A stretch of 64,000 nt of DNA from Gammaproteobacteria bacterium. GTDB taxonomy: Bacteria; Pseudomonadota; Gammaproteobacteria; Pseudomonadales; UBA5518. Below, piece after piece: positions 17,298-26,612 of this stretch. Both the position numbers and the translations under genes were made by a program. The notes beneath the pieces were generated by a model, which saw only the letters and a list, made by a program, of their open reading frames with translations, was not told where the DNA came from and made no database searches. Every line of letters starts with the position of its first letter. The stretch's first letter is position 1. Where the stretch lies: NCBI GenBank assembly GCA_016705365.1, contig JADIYI010000008.1, positions 1,178,001 through 1,242,000 on the forward strand, in the 5' to 3' direction.

Positions 17298-18239
17298 TCA
17301 GGCACGCAGCGAGCGTTGTCGCCAGTCGCTCAGGCCCTGTGCATTGAGACGCAGGTCCAGGTCGAGAAAGCTGCGTATCCGCGCATCCTCCCAGGTGCAG
17401 CCGAAACTCCTGAGCCGCGCCACCGTATAGTCTCCCAGCGCGTCCTGCAGCCACCGCTCCTCGTCGACATCACCCGCGAGCGGTGCGCAGATGCGCTGGT
17501 AATCGCCCAGCTGTTCGCGCAGCGAATCCGCCTGCGTCCTGCTGGCGCGTATGCGCCCGAAGTGGGTGAGATAGACGTTCGCCGGGTCGTAGCTCATCAG
17601 CAGCTCGATGGAAGCGATCAGCGCTTCGGGATCGAACTGGACTGGCGTGGTGGTCGGCATCATGAATGCCTCGTCCGCGCGCGCCAGTTCGCGGTAGGCG
17701 ACGCCGAAAGTATCACCCGAGAACCAGCCGCGGCTCGGTTCGTCCCAAACGCAAAAATGGTGGCGCGCGTGTCCGGGCGTATCACGGACCAGCAGGTGCC
17801 GGTTGCCAAGGGGCCAGCTGCTGTGGTCGAGCGCTTCGCACACGCGTTCCGCGGGGGCCGCCACGACCCGGCCATACAGCTCGGCAAAGCGCTCGGGACC
17901 ATAGACCTGTTGCGCGCCCTCGATCAGTCGCTCAGGGTCGATCAGATGGCGCGCGCCGCGCGGATGCACCAGCAGCGTTGCGGCGGGCAGGTGTTGCAGA
18001 AGCGCGCCGGCCCCGCCTGCGTGATCGAGGTGGACATGGGTCGGAATCACGTAGCGCACCTGTTCTCGCGCCACCCCCGCCTGCGCCAGCGCCTCGAGCA
18101 GCAACGGGACGCTGTGCGCGGTGCCGGTCTCGATGAAGGCGGCCTCGCCGTGATCGACCAGCAGATAGCAGCAGGCGGTCCCCGGTCTCTGGTAGCCGGT
18201 TTCCAGGCAAAAAATGCCGTGATCGAGTTGTTCGTGCAT
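17298..18239 (-). CDS. Metallo-beta-lactamase-fold hydrolase
   Basis: 313 residues with the full metal motif THVHLDHAGG near residue 67, a later histidine in DTPGHARHH and an aspartate in WFSGDTFG. These are the ligands of a binuclear MBL hydrolase. The C-terminal half is longer than in glyoxalase II and has no assigned domain. GGGAGA-type ribosome site lies eight bases before the ATG. Divergent from dinG. The substrate is unknown; thioester or lactone hydrolysis are possibilities. Confidence 0.85.
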   Translation of the reverse strand: MHEQLDHGIFCLETGYQRPGTACCYLLVDHGEAAFIETGTAHSVPLLLEALAQAGVAREQVRYVIPTHVHLDHAGGAGALLQHLPAATLLVHPRGARHLIDPERLIEGAQQVYGPERFAELYGRVVAAPAERVCEALDHSSWPLGNRHLLVRDTPGHARHHFCVWDEPSRGWFSGDTFGVAYRELARADEAFMMPTTTPVQFDPEALIASIELLMSYDPANVYLTHFGRIRASRTQADSLREQLGDYQRICAPLAGDVDEERWLQDALGDYTVARLRSFGCTWEDARIRSFLDLDLRLNAQGLSDWRQRSLRA

Positions 18240-18281
18240 ACCAGCTTCTCCCTGTGTTTACGGCGGTGGCGGCGTGCCTGC

Positions 18282-18287
18282 TATAGT
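18282..18287 (+). promoter_or_regulatory. Candidate -10 box for dinG
   Basis: TATAGT located 27 bases before the dinG ATG; TTTACG at 18257-18262 is a weak -35 with 19-base spacing. The region between the MBL gene and dinG is only 74 bases, so divergent promoters must overlap. Confidence 0.35.
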
Positions 18288-18313
18288 CGCCGCCACTTTT
18301 TGCGGTAACCGCC

Positions 18314-20416
18314 ATGCTGAATGATGTGGTCAAACAAACCATCCAGGGTGCCTACAGCAACTGGCTGGCGGCGCGCGGGCTGAAGCCGCGTGCCGGGCAG
18401 CGCTCCATGATCGCGCATGTGGCCAACGCCCTGGCCCGCTCCGGCGACCCGGAAAGCGGAGCCCCCCCGATCTGCGTGGTCGAGGCCGGTACCGGTACCG
18501 GAAAGACCATAGCATACGCGGTCGCGGCGATCCCGATTGCACGCGCGCTGGGCAAGAAGCTGGTGGTGTCGACCGCGACCGTCGCGTTGCAGGAGCAGCT
18601 TGCCTACCGCGATTTTCCGGATCTGCAGGCTGCCGGCGCGCTCGATTTCAGCTTTGCACTGGCCAAGGGGCGTGGCCGATATGCCTGCACCGCGCGACTC
18701 GATTCGTTGCTGCGCGGCGCGCACGATGCCGACGAATCGCAGCTGGCCCTGATGGACGAGCTGGTGCCGGCGGTGAACGCCGAAGCGCGCTCATTGTTCC
18801 AGGCGCTCTACGGCGCGGTGAGCGATGGTTCGTGGGCGGGAGACCGTGACAGCTGGCCGGATGCGCTGCCTGACGGGCGCTGGGCGATGGTGACCACGGA
18901 CCATCATCAGTGCAGCGGCAGGCGCTGTTCCTACGTCGCGCAATGCCCGTTCTTCAGCGCCCGCGAAGGACTCGATTCGGTTGATTGCATCGTCGCCAAT
19001 CACGACCTCGTGCTGGCCGACATCGCGCTCGGTGGCGGCGCGGTGTTGCCGGCCCCGGAAGACACGATCTACGTGTTCGACGAGGCGCATCACCTGCCCG
19101 ACAAGGCCCGCAACCAGCTCTCGTTCCATGCCCGGATTGGCCTGGCGCGGGAACATATCGCGGAATGCCGGCGCTTGGCGGGCGAATTGATCGCCGAGCC
19201 ACGTTCGAGCGATACGCTGCGCCGGCGCCTGAGCGAAGTGCCGGGCTTGGGTGAGGAGATCGATCTGGCACTGGGCAGTGCAGGGGCGCTGTTGCAGCCG
19301 CTGCTGGTGGCGGCACCAGTCGCGCGTTCCGGAGTCACGGAGTACCGCTTGCCGCACGGACGCGTACCGGCCGAGATTGCCGGCGTCGCGGCGGTGTTGC
19401 ACAACGCGCTGGCGAAGCTGGGCGGGGCGCTGGGCGGTGCCGAGGAGGAGCTTGCGCGCCAGCTGGAGCTCGGTGGTGCCGCGGCGCAAAGCCGCTATGC
19501 GCTGCTCGGCCTGATGATCGGGCGCATCGAGCGACTCCTCAGCCTGTGGCGCGCGTGGGCCGAACCGGATCGGGCGGGTGAGCCGCCTCAGGCACGCTGG
19601 ATCCGGACAAGTGAACAGCGCGCGCTCGAGGATATCGAGGTCGCGGCGGCCCCGGTACTGGCCGCGAACCTGTTGCGCGAGAGTATCTGGGAGCGCGCGT
19701 GCGGTGCGGTCCTGACCTCCGCGACGCTGACTGCACTCGGTAGTTTCGATCGCATCATTCTGCGCGCCGGGCTGCCCGATGACAGCGTGTTTGCCACCGT
19801 GCCGAGCCCGTTCGATTATCAGGGCCGCGCCTGTCTTGCCGTCCCGCGGCTTGCCGCCGACCCCGGTGACCCGCTCGCCCACACCCGCGAGGTTGGTTCC
19901 TGGCTCGATGCCAATCTCGATCTGGCCGAAGCGAGTCTGGTGCTGTTTGCCTCGCGCAAACAGATGCGCGATGTCTACGACCGGGTGTGCCTCGCGCTGC
20001 GTGACCGTATCCTGCTGCAGGATCACTTCACCAAGCAGGAGTTGTTGCGTCTGCACCGCGAGCGGGTCGAAGCGGGCGCGGGATCGGTGATTTTCGGGCT
20101 CGCGAGCTTTGCCGAGGGAATCGACCTGCCCGGTGGCTACTGCATGCATGTGGTGATCGCCAAGCTGCCGTTCGCGGTGCCCGATGAGCCGGTCGAGGCG
20201 GCGCTGGCGGAATGGGTCGAATCGCGTGGCGGTAACCCGTTCATGGAAATTTCGGTGCCGGATGCCGCACTGCGTCTGGTGCAGGCGAGCGGACGCCTGC
20301 TGCGCACGGAGGAAGACACCGGGCGGATCACGTTGCTCGACCGGCGCGTGATCACGCGCGCCTACGGCCGGAAAATACTGGACTCGCTGCCGCCGTTCCG
20401 ACGCGAAGTCGCATGA
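18314..20416 (+). CDS. dinG: ATP-dependent DNA helicase DinG
   Basis: 700 residues, superfamily 2 (XPD-like) helicase that resolves R-loops and other damage-linked structures. Walker A is EAGTGTGKTIAYA (near residue 58), the DEAH box is VFDEAHHLPD, and late helicase motifs include the LVQASGRLLR segment. The four cysteines of the 4Fe-4S cluster are at GRYACTARL and QCSGRRCSYVAQCPFF. Length matches E. coli DinG (716). Followed by yqcC with a four-base overlap. Confidence 0.95.
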   Translation: MLNDVVKQTIQGAYSNWLAARGLKPRAGQRSMIAHVANALARSGDPESGAPPICVVEAGTGTGKTIAYAVAAIPIARALGKKLVVSTATVALQEQLAYRDFPDLQAAGALDFSFALAKGRGRYACTARLDSLLRGAHDADESQLALMDELVPAVNAEARSLFQALYGAVSDGSWAGDRDSWPDALPDGRWAMVTTDHHQCSGRRCSYVAQCPFFSAREGLDSVDCIVANHDLVLADIALGGGAVLPAPEDTIYVFDEAHHLPDKARNQLSFHARIGLAREHIAECRRLAGELIAEPRSSDTLRRRLSEVPGLGEEIDLALGSAGALLQPLLVAAPVARSGVTEYRLPHGRVPAEIAGVAAVLHNALAKLGGALGGAEEELARQLELGGAAAQSRYALLGLMIGRIERLLSLWRAWAEPDRAGEPPQARWIRTSEQRALEDIEVAAAPVLAANLLRESIWERACGAVLTSATLTALGSFDRIILRAGLPDDSVFATVPSPFDYQGRACLAVPRLAADPGDPLAHTREVGSWLDANLDLAEASLVLFASRKQMRDVYDRVCLALRDRILLQDHFTKQELLRLHRERVEAGAGSVIFGLASFAEGIDLPGGYCMHVVIAKLPFAVPDEPVEAALAEWVESRGGNPFMEISVPDAALRLVQASGRLLRTEEDTGRITLLDRRVITRAYGRKILDSLPPFRREVA

Positions 20417-20769
20417 GCAAGCGTATGCGGCGCGGCGTTCGCCTGGGGGAGCTGCTGCTGGACCTCGAGGCGGCCTTGCGCAAAGCCGCACTGTGGGAGT
20501 CGCAGCCACCCGATCCGCAGGCGCTCGCGAGTACCGAACCGTTCTGCATCGATACGCTGGATTTCTGCCAGTGGCTGCAATTCGTGTTCCTGCCACGGAT
20601 GCATGAAATACTCGACGCCGGACTGCCCCTGCCCGACAAATGTGCGATCGCCGAGATGGCGGAGGTCCATTTTGCGGCCGTAGCGACGAGCTGCGACAGC
20701 GTGATGCAGGTGCTGCGCCGGATAGACGCGGTGGTTGCGGAAAAACCGGGCTTCCCGGTGCGGCGCTAG
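20413..20769 (+). CDS. yqcC: YqcC family protein (DUF446)
   Basis: 118 residues. The core ALWESQPPDPQALASTEPFC followed by IDTLDFCQWLQFVFLPRM is the DUF446 signature; members are small soluble proteins of unknown function, often near truC in other genomes. The start overlaps the dinG stop by four bases (ATGA), so it is probably translated from the dinG message. Its stop overlaps that of the converging dehydrogenase gene. Confidence 0.88.
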   Translation: MSKRMRRGVRLGELLLDLEAALRKAALWESQPPDPQALASTEPFCIDTLDFCQWLQFVFLPRMHEILDAGLPLPDKCAIAEMAEVHFAAVATSCDSVMQVLRRIDAVVAEKPGFPVRR

Positions 20770-21785
20770 ATTCCCCCCGGAGCGATCATGACCTTGCAGT
20801 CGGCCGATGGCCCGCGCAGGCTCTCGAACTTTGCGGGCAAGGCGTCGAAATCCACGGTCGCGGTGATCATGATCCGCGGACGATGGTCGCCCTCCGCCAT
20901 CACGGTGGCACAGTACTCGAAGTCGGAACGGGCGTAGCAGAGTGAAAACTGCAGCCGCACTTCCTTCATCAGTGCGGCAGAGGGGCAAAAGTGATCGCCT
21001 CCCCAGCACAGACCGAGCGAGATCACCGTGCTGGCGGGCTTCACGTGGGCGATGGCCTCGGCGATGGCACCGGGCACGCCCGCGGCCTCGATCACGACAT
21101 CGGGTGCCCCGCCCAGCACATCGCGCACGGCCTCCGTGGCATCGGCTACTTCCTGTTGCGCGATGAAATGCGTGGCGCCCATCCCCAGGGCAAATTGCTT
21201 GCGCCGCGCGGAATTTGCCATTACCACGACACGACTCGCACCGAGCCGACGAGCCCAGAATGCGGCGGCGAGGCCGATCGGGCCCGCACCGGTGACCAGC
21301 ACGCGATTACCCACCGCGAGTTCCGCCTTGCGCACTCCCTGCAGGCCCACGGCCAGCGGCTCGATCAGGGCAGCTTCCTCGTCGGATACTTCCGCAGGCA
21401 CGCGAATACACTCGTTCTGACCGACACGCGTATATTCACAGTAACCGGCAACGATGCCGAGCCGTGCCCCGGGACACAGGTGCGGCTTGCCGGCGAGGCA
21501 GGCACTACAACGCCCGCAGCCCACGTACGGCATCGGGACGATACGATCGCCCACACGAAACCGCTCCACGCCCTTGCCCAGCGCAATCACTTCGCCACAG
21601 ATTTCGTGCCCGAGTATCGTGTCACCACCGACCGGTCGCGCCGGATGCGAGGTCGCGTGGATCTCGCTCCCGCAAATCCCGGCGCGCGCGATGCGGATCA
21701 GCAACTCCCCCGCTTCGGGCGAAGGGTCAGGATGCTGTTCCACCACCAGGCGGCCGAGTGCGCGCTTGAATACTGCCGCTCGCAT
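20766..21785 (-). CDS. Zinc-dependent alcohol dehydrogenase family protein
   Basis: 339-residue medium-chain dehydrogenase. Catalytic zinc ligands are visible in AGICGSEIH and GHEICGEV; the structural zinc lobe is CGRCSACLAGKPHLC. The NAD(P) Rossmann motif is GAGPIGLAA. This layout fits the sorbitol/threonine dehydrogenase-like branch. ATG at 21785 has GGGGAGA upstream; the frame is open to 21944 without homology. It converges onto yqcC with a four-base overlap of the two stops. Substrate is unknown. Confidence 0.88.
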   Translation of the reverse strand: MRAAVFKRALGRLVVEQHPDPSPEAGELLIRIARAGICGSEIHATSHPARPVGGDTILGHEICGEVIALGKGVERFRVGDRIVPMPYVGCGRCSACLAGKPHLCPGARLGIVAGYCEYTRVGQNECIRVPAEVSDEEAALIEPLAVGLQGVRKAELAVGNRVLVTGAGPIGLAAAFWARRLGASRVVVMANSARRKQFALGMGATHFIAQQEVADATEAVRDVLGGAPDVVIEAAGVPGAIAEAIAHVKPASTVISLGLCWGGDHFCPSAALMKEVRLQFSLCYARSDFEYCATVMAEGDHRPRIMITATVDFDALPAKFESLRGPSADCKVMIAPGGI

Positions 21786-22057
21786 AGCATTCTCCCCCGC
21801 TATCGCGGTTTTGAACTGATCGATTTCACATCGCACCTTGGCAGGTCGACATGCAGCTAGAATACACGCTGCCGATGGCCAGATGATTCGCAACCCCTTT
21901 GAGGGCGTCGTCGCGCGGGTGAAGACGCGAGTGACGGCCAGCAACCCGATACTGCAAGCGCGGCGTCACCTCAATTGCTTTTGCGGTTGCCGGGCTCGTA
22001 TGCCGTCGTCTGCAATGCTGCTATTCTTGCGCCAGTTCAATATTTGTGCGTGAACCC

Positions 22058-22708
22058 ATGGCGCTGAAAATCTACGTGACTCCTGTCACACCGTTCGAAC
22101 AGAACTGCTCGGTTATCGTTTGCGGCGAGACACTGCAGGCAGCGGTCGTCGATCCGGGCGGCAATCTCGAGCGAATTCGTGCGGTGCTGGCGAAAGCGGG
22201 TGCGCGGCTGGTGAAGATCCTGTTGACCCATGCACACATCGATCACGCGGGTGGCACCGCGGAGCTTGCGCGCGAATTCAAGGTGCCGATCGAAGGGCCG
22301 CATCGCGATGACCAGTTCCTGATCGAGGGGCTGGCGGAACAAGGCAGAATGTTCGGGCTCGGTGCCTGCGAGAGCTTCACCCCCGATCGCTGGCTGGAGC
22401 AGGGCGATACGGTCAGCGTCGGGGAGTGCGTGCTGCAGGTGCTGCACTGTCCCGGGCACACACCGGGGCACGTGGTTTTTTACAGCCCCGAGCAGCAACT
22501 GGCAATCGTGGGGGATGTGCTGTTCGCCGGTTCGATCGGGCGTACGGATCTGCCGCGTGGCGACCATCAGCAACTGCTCGATTCAATTCGTGACAGGCTG
22601 TGGCCGCTGGGTGATGAGGTGACGTTCATTCCCGGTCACGGGCCGCGCTCGACTTTCGGCCGTGAGCGCCGGAACAATCCCTTCGTGCGCGATTCCGCAT
22701 TCATTTAG
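22058..22708 (+). CDS. gloC: Hydroxyacylglutathione hydrolase GloC (YcbL-type MBL hydrolase)
   Basis: 216 residues, the same size as E. coli YcbL/GloC (215). The metal motif THAHIDHAGG, PGHTPGH, GDVLFAGSIGRTDL and final FIPGHGP are all present. GloC is a single-metal type II glyoxalase that hydrolyses S-D-lactoylglutathione. ATG at 22058 gives the family start (MALKIYVTPVTPF); a GTG 12 bases upstream is also open. A -10-like TATTCT lies at 22022-22027. The 272-base gap to the divergent dehydrogenase shows nothing else recognisable. Confidence 0.9.
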   Translation: MALKIYVTPVTPFEQNCSVIVCGETLQAAVVDPGGNLERIRAVLAKAGARLVKILLTHAHIDHAGGTAELAREFKVPIEGPHRDDQFLIEGLAEQGRMFGLGACESFTPDRWLEQGDTVSVGECVLQVLHCPGHTPGHVVFYSPEQQLAIVGDVLFAGSIGRTDLPRGDHQQLLDSIRDRLWPLGDEVTFIPGHGPRSTFGRERRNNPFVRDSAFI

Positions 22709-22714
22709 CGCAAT

Positions 22715-23158
22715 TCATTTTTCCGCTGGCGTCTCCACCGGCACCAGCTTGCCGTCCCCGGCCGGTGCTGCCACTTCCTCCGGCGGTACCCAGACCGTGA
22801 ATGTTCCGAGGCCGCAGCTCGCGCCGCGTCCGTGATCGGTGATCACCGTGATGATGTCGGTGCTGCACAGCTGGCTGAGGCTGGTCTGGTAGCCGAAGCG
22901 CTTTTCGAAACGCAGGCCCGGACAGCGCCGCGGCAAGCGATTCACCAGCGTCCTGTTGCCGTTCATTTCGAACAGGATGGTCTGATCGTCGAGCACCCTG
23001 GTGCTGCTGATGCTCCTGAGGCTTACACAGCGCTCGGCTTCGGTCCCCGCCGGTGTCGATACCGCCTCGGGTTGCGCTTCCTGTTCCTGTGCGCCCGCCG
23101 AATGCACCGGCAGGCCGAGCAGGGAAACGATGATCAGCAAGCATGTCGAACGACTCAT
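22715..23158 (-). CDS. Secreted hypothetical protein (DUF6491-like)
   Basis: 147 residues beginning with a signal peptide (MSRSTCLLIIVSLLGLPVHS, cleavage likely after SAGA). AGGAG lies eight bases upstream. The mature part contains four well-spaced cysteines (CVSL, RCPG, LCST, SCGL) that could form two disulfides in the periplasm, and a short acidic/proline tail. The pattern CVSLRSISSTRVLDDQTILF is reminiscent of DUF6491 proteins, but this is from memory. It lies just downstream of the ATP-grasp envelope cassette on the same strand. Confidence 0.7.
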   Translation of the reverse strand: MSRSTCLLIIVSLLGLPVHSAGAQEQEAQPEAVSTPAGTEAERCVSLRSISSTRVLDDQTILFEMNGNRTLVNRLPRRCPGLRFEKRFGYQTSLSQLCSTDIITVITDHGRGASCGLGTFTVWVPPEEVAAPAGDGKLVPVETPAEK

Positions 23159-23213
23159 GAATCCAGCTCCTGTAATGCAGTTCCAGCGAGCGTGCCAGCT
23201 GAGCGGCAAGGGC

Positions 23214-24179
23214 TCAGACTGCTTTCGCGAGGCTTGGTTCCGAGCGAAATACATTCATGCTGTAGAGCACGCGCTCTTCCACCGAACGGTTTTCGGCCGC
23301 CTCGCGCACGATGCGGCGGATACGCGGAGACAAGCCGGTATTGTTGGCGATCTGGATCGACAGCCCGGGACGCGCATTGAGCTCCATGATCAGCGGGCCA
23401 CGATTGCGATCCATCACGATGTCGGCTCCGAGATAGCCGAGGCCGGTGATCTCGAAGCAACTCGCACCGAGACACATCAACTCGTGCCAGTGCGGGATGG
23501 TCAGGGTGTTGAGTGGCAGCCCGGTGTCGGGGTGCAGTTCGAGCGGGCGGTTGTATTGCACCGCATAGAGTGACTTGCCGCTGGCAAGATCGAGCCCGAC
23601 ACCCACCGCGCCCTGGTGCAGATTGGCTTTGCCGTCGGATGCGTGGGTGGCGAGCCGCATCATCGACATCACCGGATAGCCGAGAAACACGATGATGCGG
23701 ATATCGGGGATGCCCTCGTAGCTCAGCCCCTCGAATTGCGGGTCCATCTCGACCAGCGCCTCGATCATCGCGACGTCGGGCTTGCCGCCAAGGCTGTAGA
23801 GCCCGCTCAGGATATTCGAGACATGGCGGGTGATGTCGAGGCGCGAGACGTCTTCACCGTTGGCCTTGACGAAGCCGTTGCCGCGTCGGCGCACGATCAC
23901 CTTGATTCCCTTGCCGCCGCTGCCACGGCTCGGTTTGATCACGAAGCTGTCATGGGCGTCGAGCAGCGGGCCCATGGCGCCGACTTCGTGCTGCGCGCGT
24001 ATCACGCCGTAGAGTTTCGGCACCGCGAGACCGCGCTGCTCCGCGAGCATCTTTGTTTTCAGCTTGTCATCGACCAGCGGATAGAGCTGGCGCCGGTTGA
24101 AGCGCGAAATGAACGAATTGCGTTCGTTCATCCCGAGCAGTCCAAACTCGCGCAGCCGCCGCGGATCGGCAAAGCGCAT
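23214..24179 (-). CDS. Alpha-L-glutamate ligase-like ATP-grasp protein (RimK-related)
   Basis: 321 residues. The ATP-grasp segment FVIKPSRGSGGKGIKVIVRR (near residue 85) and the metal-binding end IMELNARPGLSIQIAN (near residue 268) show an active RimK-type amino-acid ligase fold. It is the TIGR02291-type protein that family knowledge places next to a seven-TM inactive transglutaminase. Here the two are one base apart (24179/24181), with a retropepsin-like lipoprotein gene first in the operon. The substrate is unknown; peptide or glutamate ligation to an envelope target is an inference. Confidence 0.85.
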   Translation of the reverse strand: MRFADPRRLREFGLLGMNERNSFISRFNRRQLYPLVDDKLKTKMLAEQRGLAVPKLYGVIRAQHEVGAMGPLLDAHDSFVIKPSRGSGGKGIKVIVRRRGNGFVKANGEDVSRLDITRHVSNILSGLYSLGGKPDVAMIEALVEMDPQFEGLSYEGIPDIRIIVFLGYPVMSMMRLATHASDGKANLHQGAVGVGLDLASGKSLYAVQYNRPLELHPDTGLPLNTLTIPHWHELMCLGASCFEITGLGYLGADIVMDRNRGPLIMELNARPGLSIQIANNTGLSPRIRRIVREAAENRSVEERVLYSMNVFRSEPSLAKAV

Positions 24180-24180
24180 C

Positions 24181-25713
24181 TCAGCGGTCCTCCACCAGCG
24201 GTGCGAAGCGCTTGAGTTCCATCAGGCGATAACCGGTGTACTGGCCGATCAGCAGGATCAGCGCCAACTGGACCAGCAGCAGTTCCGGGAAATTGAAGGT
24301 CAGGTGTGCGACCAGTTCGTTGCTCATCAGCAGATAGGCCGCGGTTGCAACCAGCAGGCTGCCCCCGCCCTGGATCGCAACCTCGTGCGGGCCTTCCTCC
24401 TCCCAGAGAATCGACATGCGCTCGATGGTCCATGACAGGATGATCATCGGGAAGAAGGTGATGGTCAGGATCTGGTTCAGCCCGAGTTTGTAGCTGAGAA
24501 TACTGATGCCAGACATCAGCCCGATCACCACCGTCACCACCGCCGATATTCGCCCGATCAGCAGCAGGTTCAATCGGGCCAGGTGAAAGCGTATGTAAAG
24601 ACCGATGCCGACCACCGTGATGAACAGCAGCAGGCCCCACAACAGCGTGGTCTGGATGAACGCCAGCGCAATCAGGATCGGCATGAAAGTCCCGGACGTG
24701 CGCAAGCCGATCAGGATGCGGAATATCGCGACCACGAGCGTTCCGATCGGTACCAGCAGAATGGTCTTGAACGCGGTCTGTTCCTCGATCGGCAACGAAT
24801 AGATGGAAAAGTCGATGAGGGCCGCACGGTTGTCGACGGCGCTGGCCAGCGCCAGATCGCGGGCCGGACGATAACTGCTCAGGATCGAGAAGGTGACCTG
24901 CGAGTCATGACCGCCTTCGACGTCGAGCAGCGATACGTCGCCGCGGCGCCAGATGATGAAATTCTCGGGCAGTCCGGGGCGCGCGTTGCGCGGATCGAAA
25001 ATCTTCCAGCCCTTCTTGTCCCAGACTTCCACCAGATCGACGAGCTTCTGCCGTCGCCGGCCATCCTCGAGCATCAGACCGCGCACGATCCGGTTCGGTA
25101 TGCCGGCCAGCGAGAGCAATTGCAGCGCGGTTTCGGCAATATGCGCGGGATCGCGTTTCTCGCCGAGCAGAAAGGCCGCGTTTTGCGACAGCGGTTCCAC
25201 GGTCAGGGCCCGCAGCAACTGGGCCACGAAGGTTTCGGTATTGGCCGATACCGCATGAATCTCGTCGAGCAATGCCGAAGCGGAGGAAGCCTTGGCGCTG
25301 TCGTATTCCGGTGGCGTGGGGGTGTCGGGTGCATGGACTTCCGGATCCTGGTCCAGCACCGCAGGGTAGACCTGCACCCGGTAGTAGAGTACCTGCTTGC
25401 CGGTGACGTCGCGTCGGGTCCATTGCGCCCTGCGGCTGCCATCCGGCTGGTCGATTTCCGCGAACCCGTAGCCCGATGTCGTGTAATTCTCGTTGCCGAT
25501 CTCGATTCCCTGCTGCGTATCCGGCAACGCCAGCGATACCAGGACCGGAGCGCCCGAGGTTTCGAACTCGACCTTGGCTTCCAGCGTCCACACCGCCGTT
25601 TTCTGGTTCGGCAACAAGGGCAGGCCAAGTGCGAAATGCTTGTACAGCGCCATGCTGATCCCGACCACTGCCAGCAGGCACGCAACCGAATACACCTTGA
25701 GCTTTTCTTTCAT
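24181..25713 (-). CDS. Inactive transglutaminase fused to seven TM segments (UUP1-type membrane protein)
   Basis: 510 residues. One N-terminal TM anchor (residues 8-30) is followed by a periplasmic region with a transglutaminase-like fold (LLSLAGIPNRIVRGLML and VEVWDKKGWKIFDP) in which the usual catalytic Cys is not seen. Residues about 315-495 form seven membrane helices. This is the TIGR02292-type protein that accompanies the RimK-related ligase. It may present or sense a peptide substrate across the inner membrane. Function is not established. Confidence 0.85.
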   Translation of the reverse strand: MKEKLKVYSVACLLAVVGISMALYKHFALGLPLLPNQKTAVWTLEAKVEFETSGAPVLVSLALPDTQQGIEIGNENYTTSGYGFAEIDQPDGSRRAQWTRRDVTGKQVLYYRVQVYPAVLDQDPEVHAPDTPTPPEYDSAKASSASALLDEIHAVSANTETFVAQLLRALTVEPLSQNAAFLLGEKRDPAHIAETALQLLSLAGIPNRIVRGLMLEDGRRRQKLVDLVEVWDKKGWKIFDPRNARPGLPENFIIWRRGDVSLLDVEGGHDSQVTFSILSSYRPARDLALASAVDNRAALIDFSIYSLPIEEQTAFKTILLVPIGTLVVAIFRILIGLRTSGTFMPILIALAFIQTTLLWGLLLFITVVGIGLYIRFHLARLNLLLIGRISAVVTVVIGLMSGISILSYKLGLNQILTITFFPMIILSWTIERMSILWEEEGPHEVAIQGGGSLLVATAAYLLMSNELVAHLTFNFPELLLVQLALILLIGQYTGYRLMELKRFAPLVEDR

Positions 25714-25737
25714 TGCGACGGGTCCCGGAGGGCGCGA

Positions 25738-26442
25738 TTACGGTTTGGCGTTGTTGATCGTGAAGCGGCGCGCGACATCGACCAGCGCCTGGTCGCGCAG
25801 GAAATTGCGACCGAGCAGGACCGGATAATTGTAGGTGGAGCGGTCGGCGAGCGAGAATTCGGTGAACTGGTCGATGCTGCCGATCGTGGCCTTGAGTGAA
25901 ATGACGTAGCGGCGCCCACCTCCGTTGGCGATCGCTGCGGATCGTACCACCGGACGCGAGATCTCGGTGGCCTGTCCGGATTCGCGATCGATCAGCTGGA
26001 ATTTCACCCAGCTCTTGCCATCGCGCTCGAACTCGCGGATGTCGCGCGCATCGAGCGAGGATGTGGTGGCGCCAGTATCGAGTCGCGCTTTCATCTTGAG
26101 CCCCGGCGGGTCGATTGCCACGTATTCAATGCCACCCAGGATGGGTAATACACTCTTCGGACGCTCCGGCGCCTGCGGTTTGGGCGCAGGCGGAGGCGGT
26201 TCGCACACTACCGGTGCAGGTTCCGGTGGTGCGGGCTCGACGATCTCCTCCTGCGCTGGCGGTGCCGGCGCGGGTTCCGGTTCCGGCTCAGGTGTCGGTT
26301 CCAGCGCAGGGGGGGCAGGCTCGGGTGCCGGCAATTCGGTTTGTGGCGGAGTTGCCGGTTTCACTGGCGCGCTCTGGCATCCCTGTAGCAGGACTGCGAG
26401 ACAGAGCAGCATGGGCGCGAGGCGTGAAATCCGGCTGGTCAT
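25738..26442 (-). CDS. Retropepsin-like aspartic protease lipoprotein (RimB-type)
   Basis: 234 residues. A lipoprotein signal (MTSRISRLAPMLLCLAVLLQ then GC) makes Cys22 the lipid anchor. Residues 27-95 are a low-complexity Pro/Glu/Ala linker that could span the periplasm. The C-terminal domain has ARLDTGATTSSLDA, the DTGA catalytic motif of retropepsins, followed by a typical RimB-like core (PVLLGRNFLRD). Annotated relatives are called ATP-dependent zinc proteases, probably a misnomer. First gene of the cassette with the seven-TM protein and the ATP-grasp ligase, 24 bases upstream of the former. Confidence 0.85.
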   Translation of the reverse strand: MTSRISRLAPMLLCLAVLLQGCQSAPVKPATPPQTELPAPEPAPPALEPTPEPEPEPAPAPPAQEEIVEPAPPEPAPVVCEPPPPAPKPQAPERPKSVLPILGGIEYVAIDPPGLKMKARLDTGATTSSLDARDIREFERDGKSWVKFQLIDRESGQATEISRPVVRSAAIANGGGRRYVISLKATIGSIDQFTEFSLADRSTYNYPVLLGRNFLRDQALVDVARRFTINNAKP

Positions 26443-26478
26443 TATTCAATGCATTCCAGTAAACCGACTATCCCGCGA

Positions 26479-26484
26479 ACTATA
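26479..26484 (-). promoter_or_regulatory. Candidate -10 box for the envelope cassette
   Basis: On the minus strand this reads TATAGT, 36 bases before the lipoprotein start. It lies in the 170-base gap upstream of the retropepsin-like gene; a -35 is not clear. Confidence 0.3.
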
Positions 26485-26612
26485 GAGCGACTGCAGGGGG
26501 CGGGCAATCAATGACTAGCGCCGCGCAATGCGCTACAGCAGGATTGTGACAAATTTACCGGCAGGTTTCACCACCCGTGGCTAACGGGCTTGCGGCCGTT
26601 GCGCGCGCAATC

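Noticed and set aside
21838..22053. 71-codon frame between the dehydrogenase and gloC
   Set aside because: No ribosome site, no family, and it runs through the probable gloC promoter.
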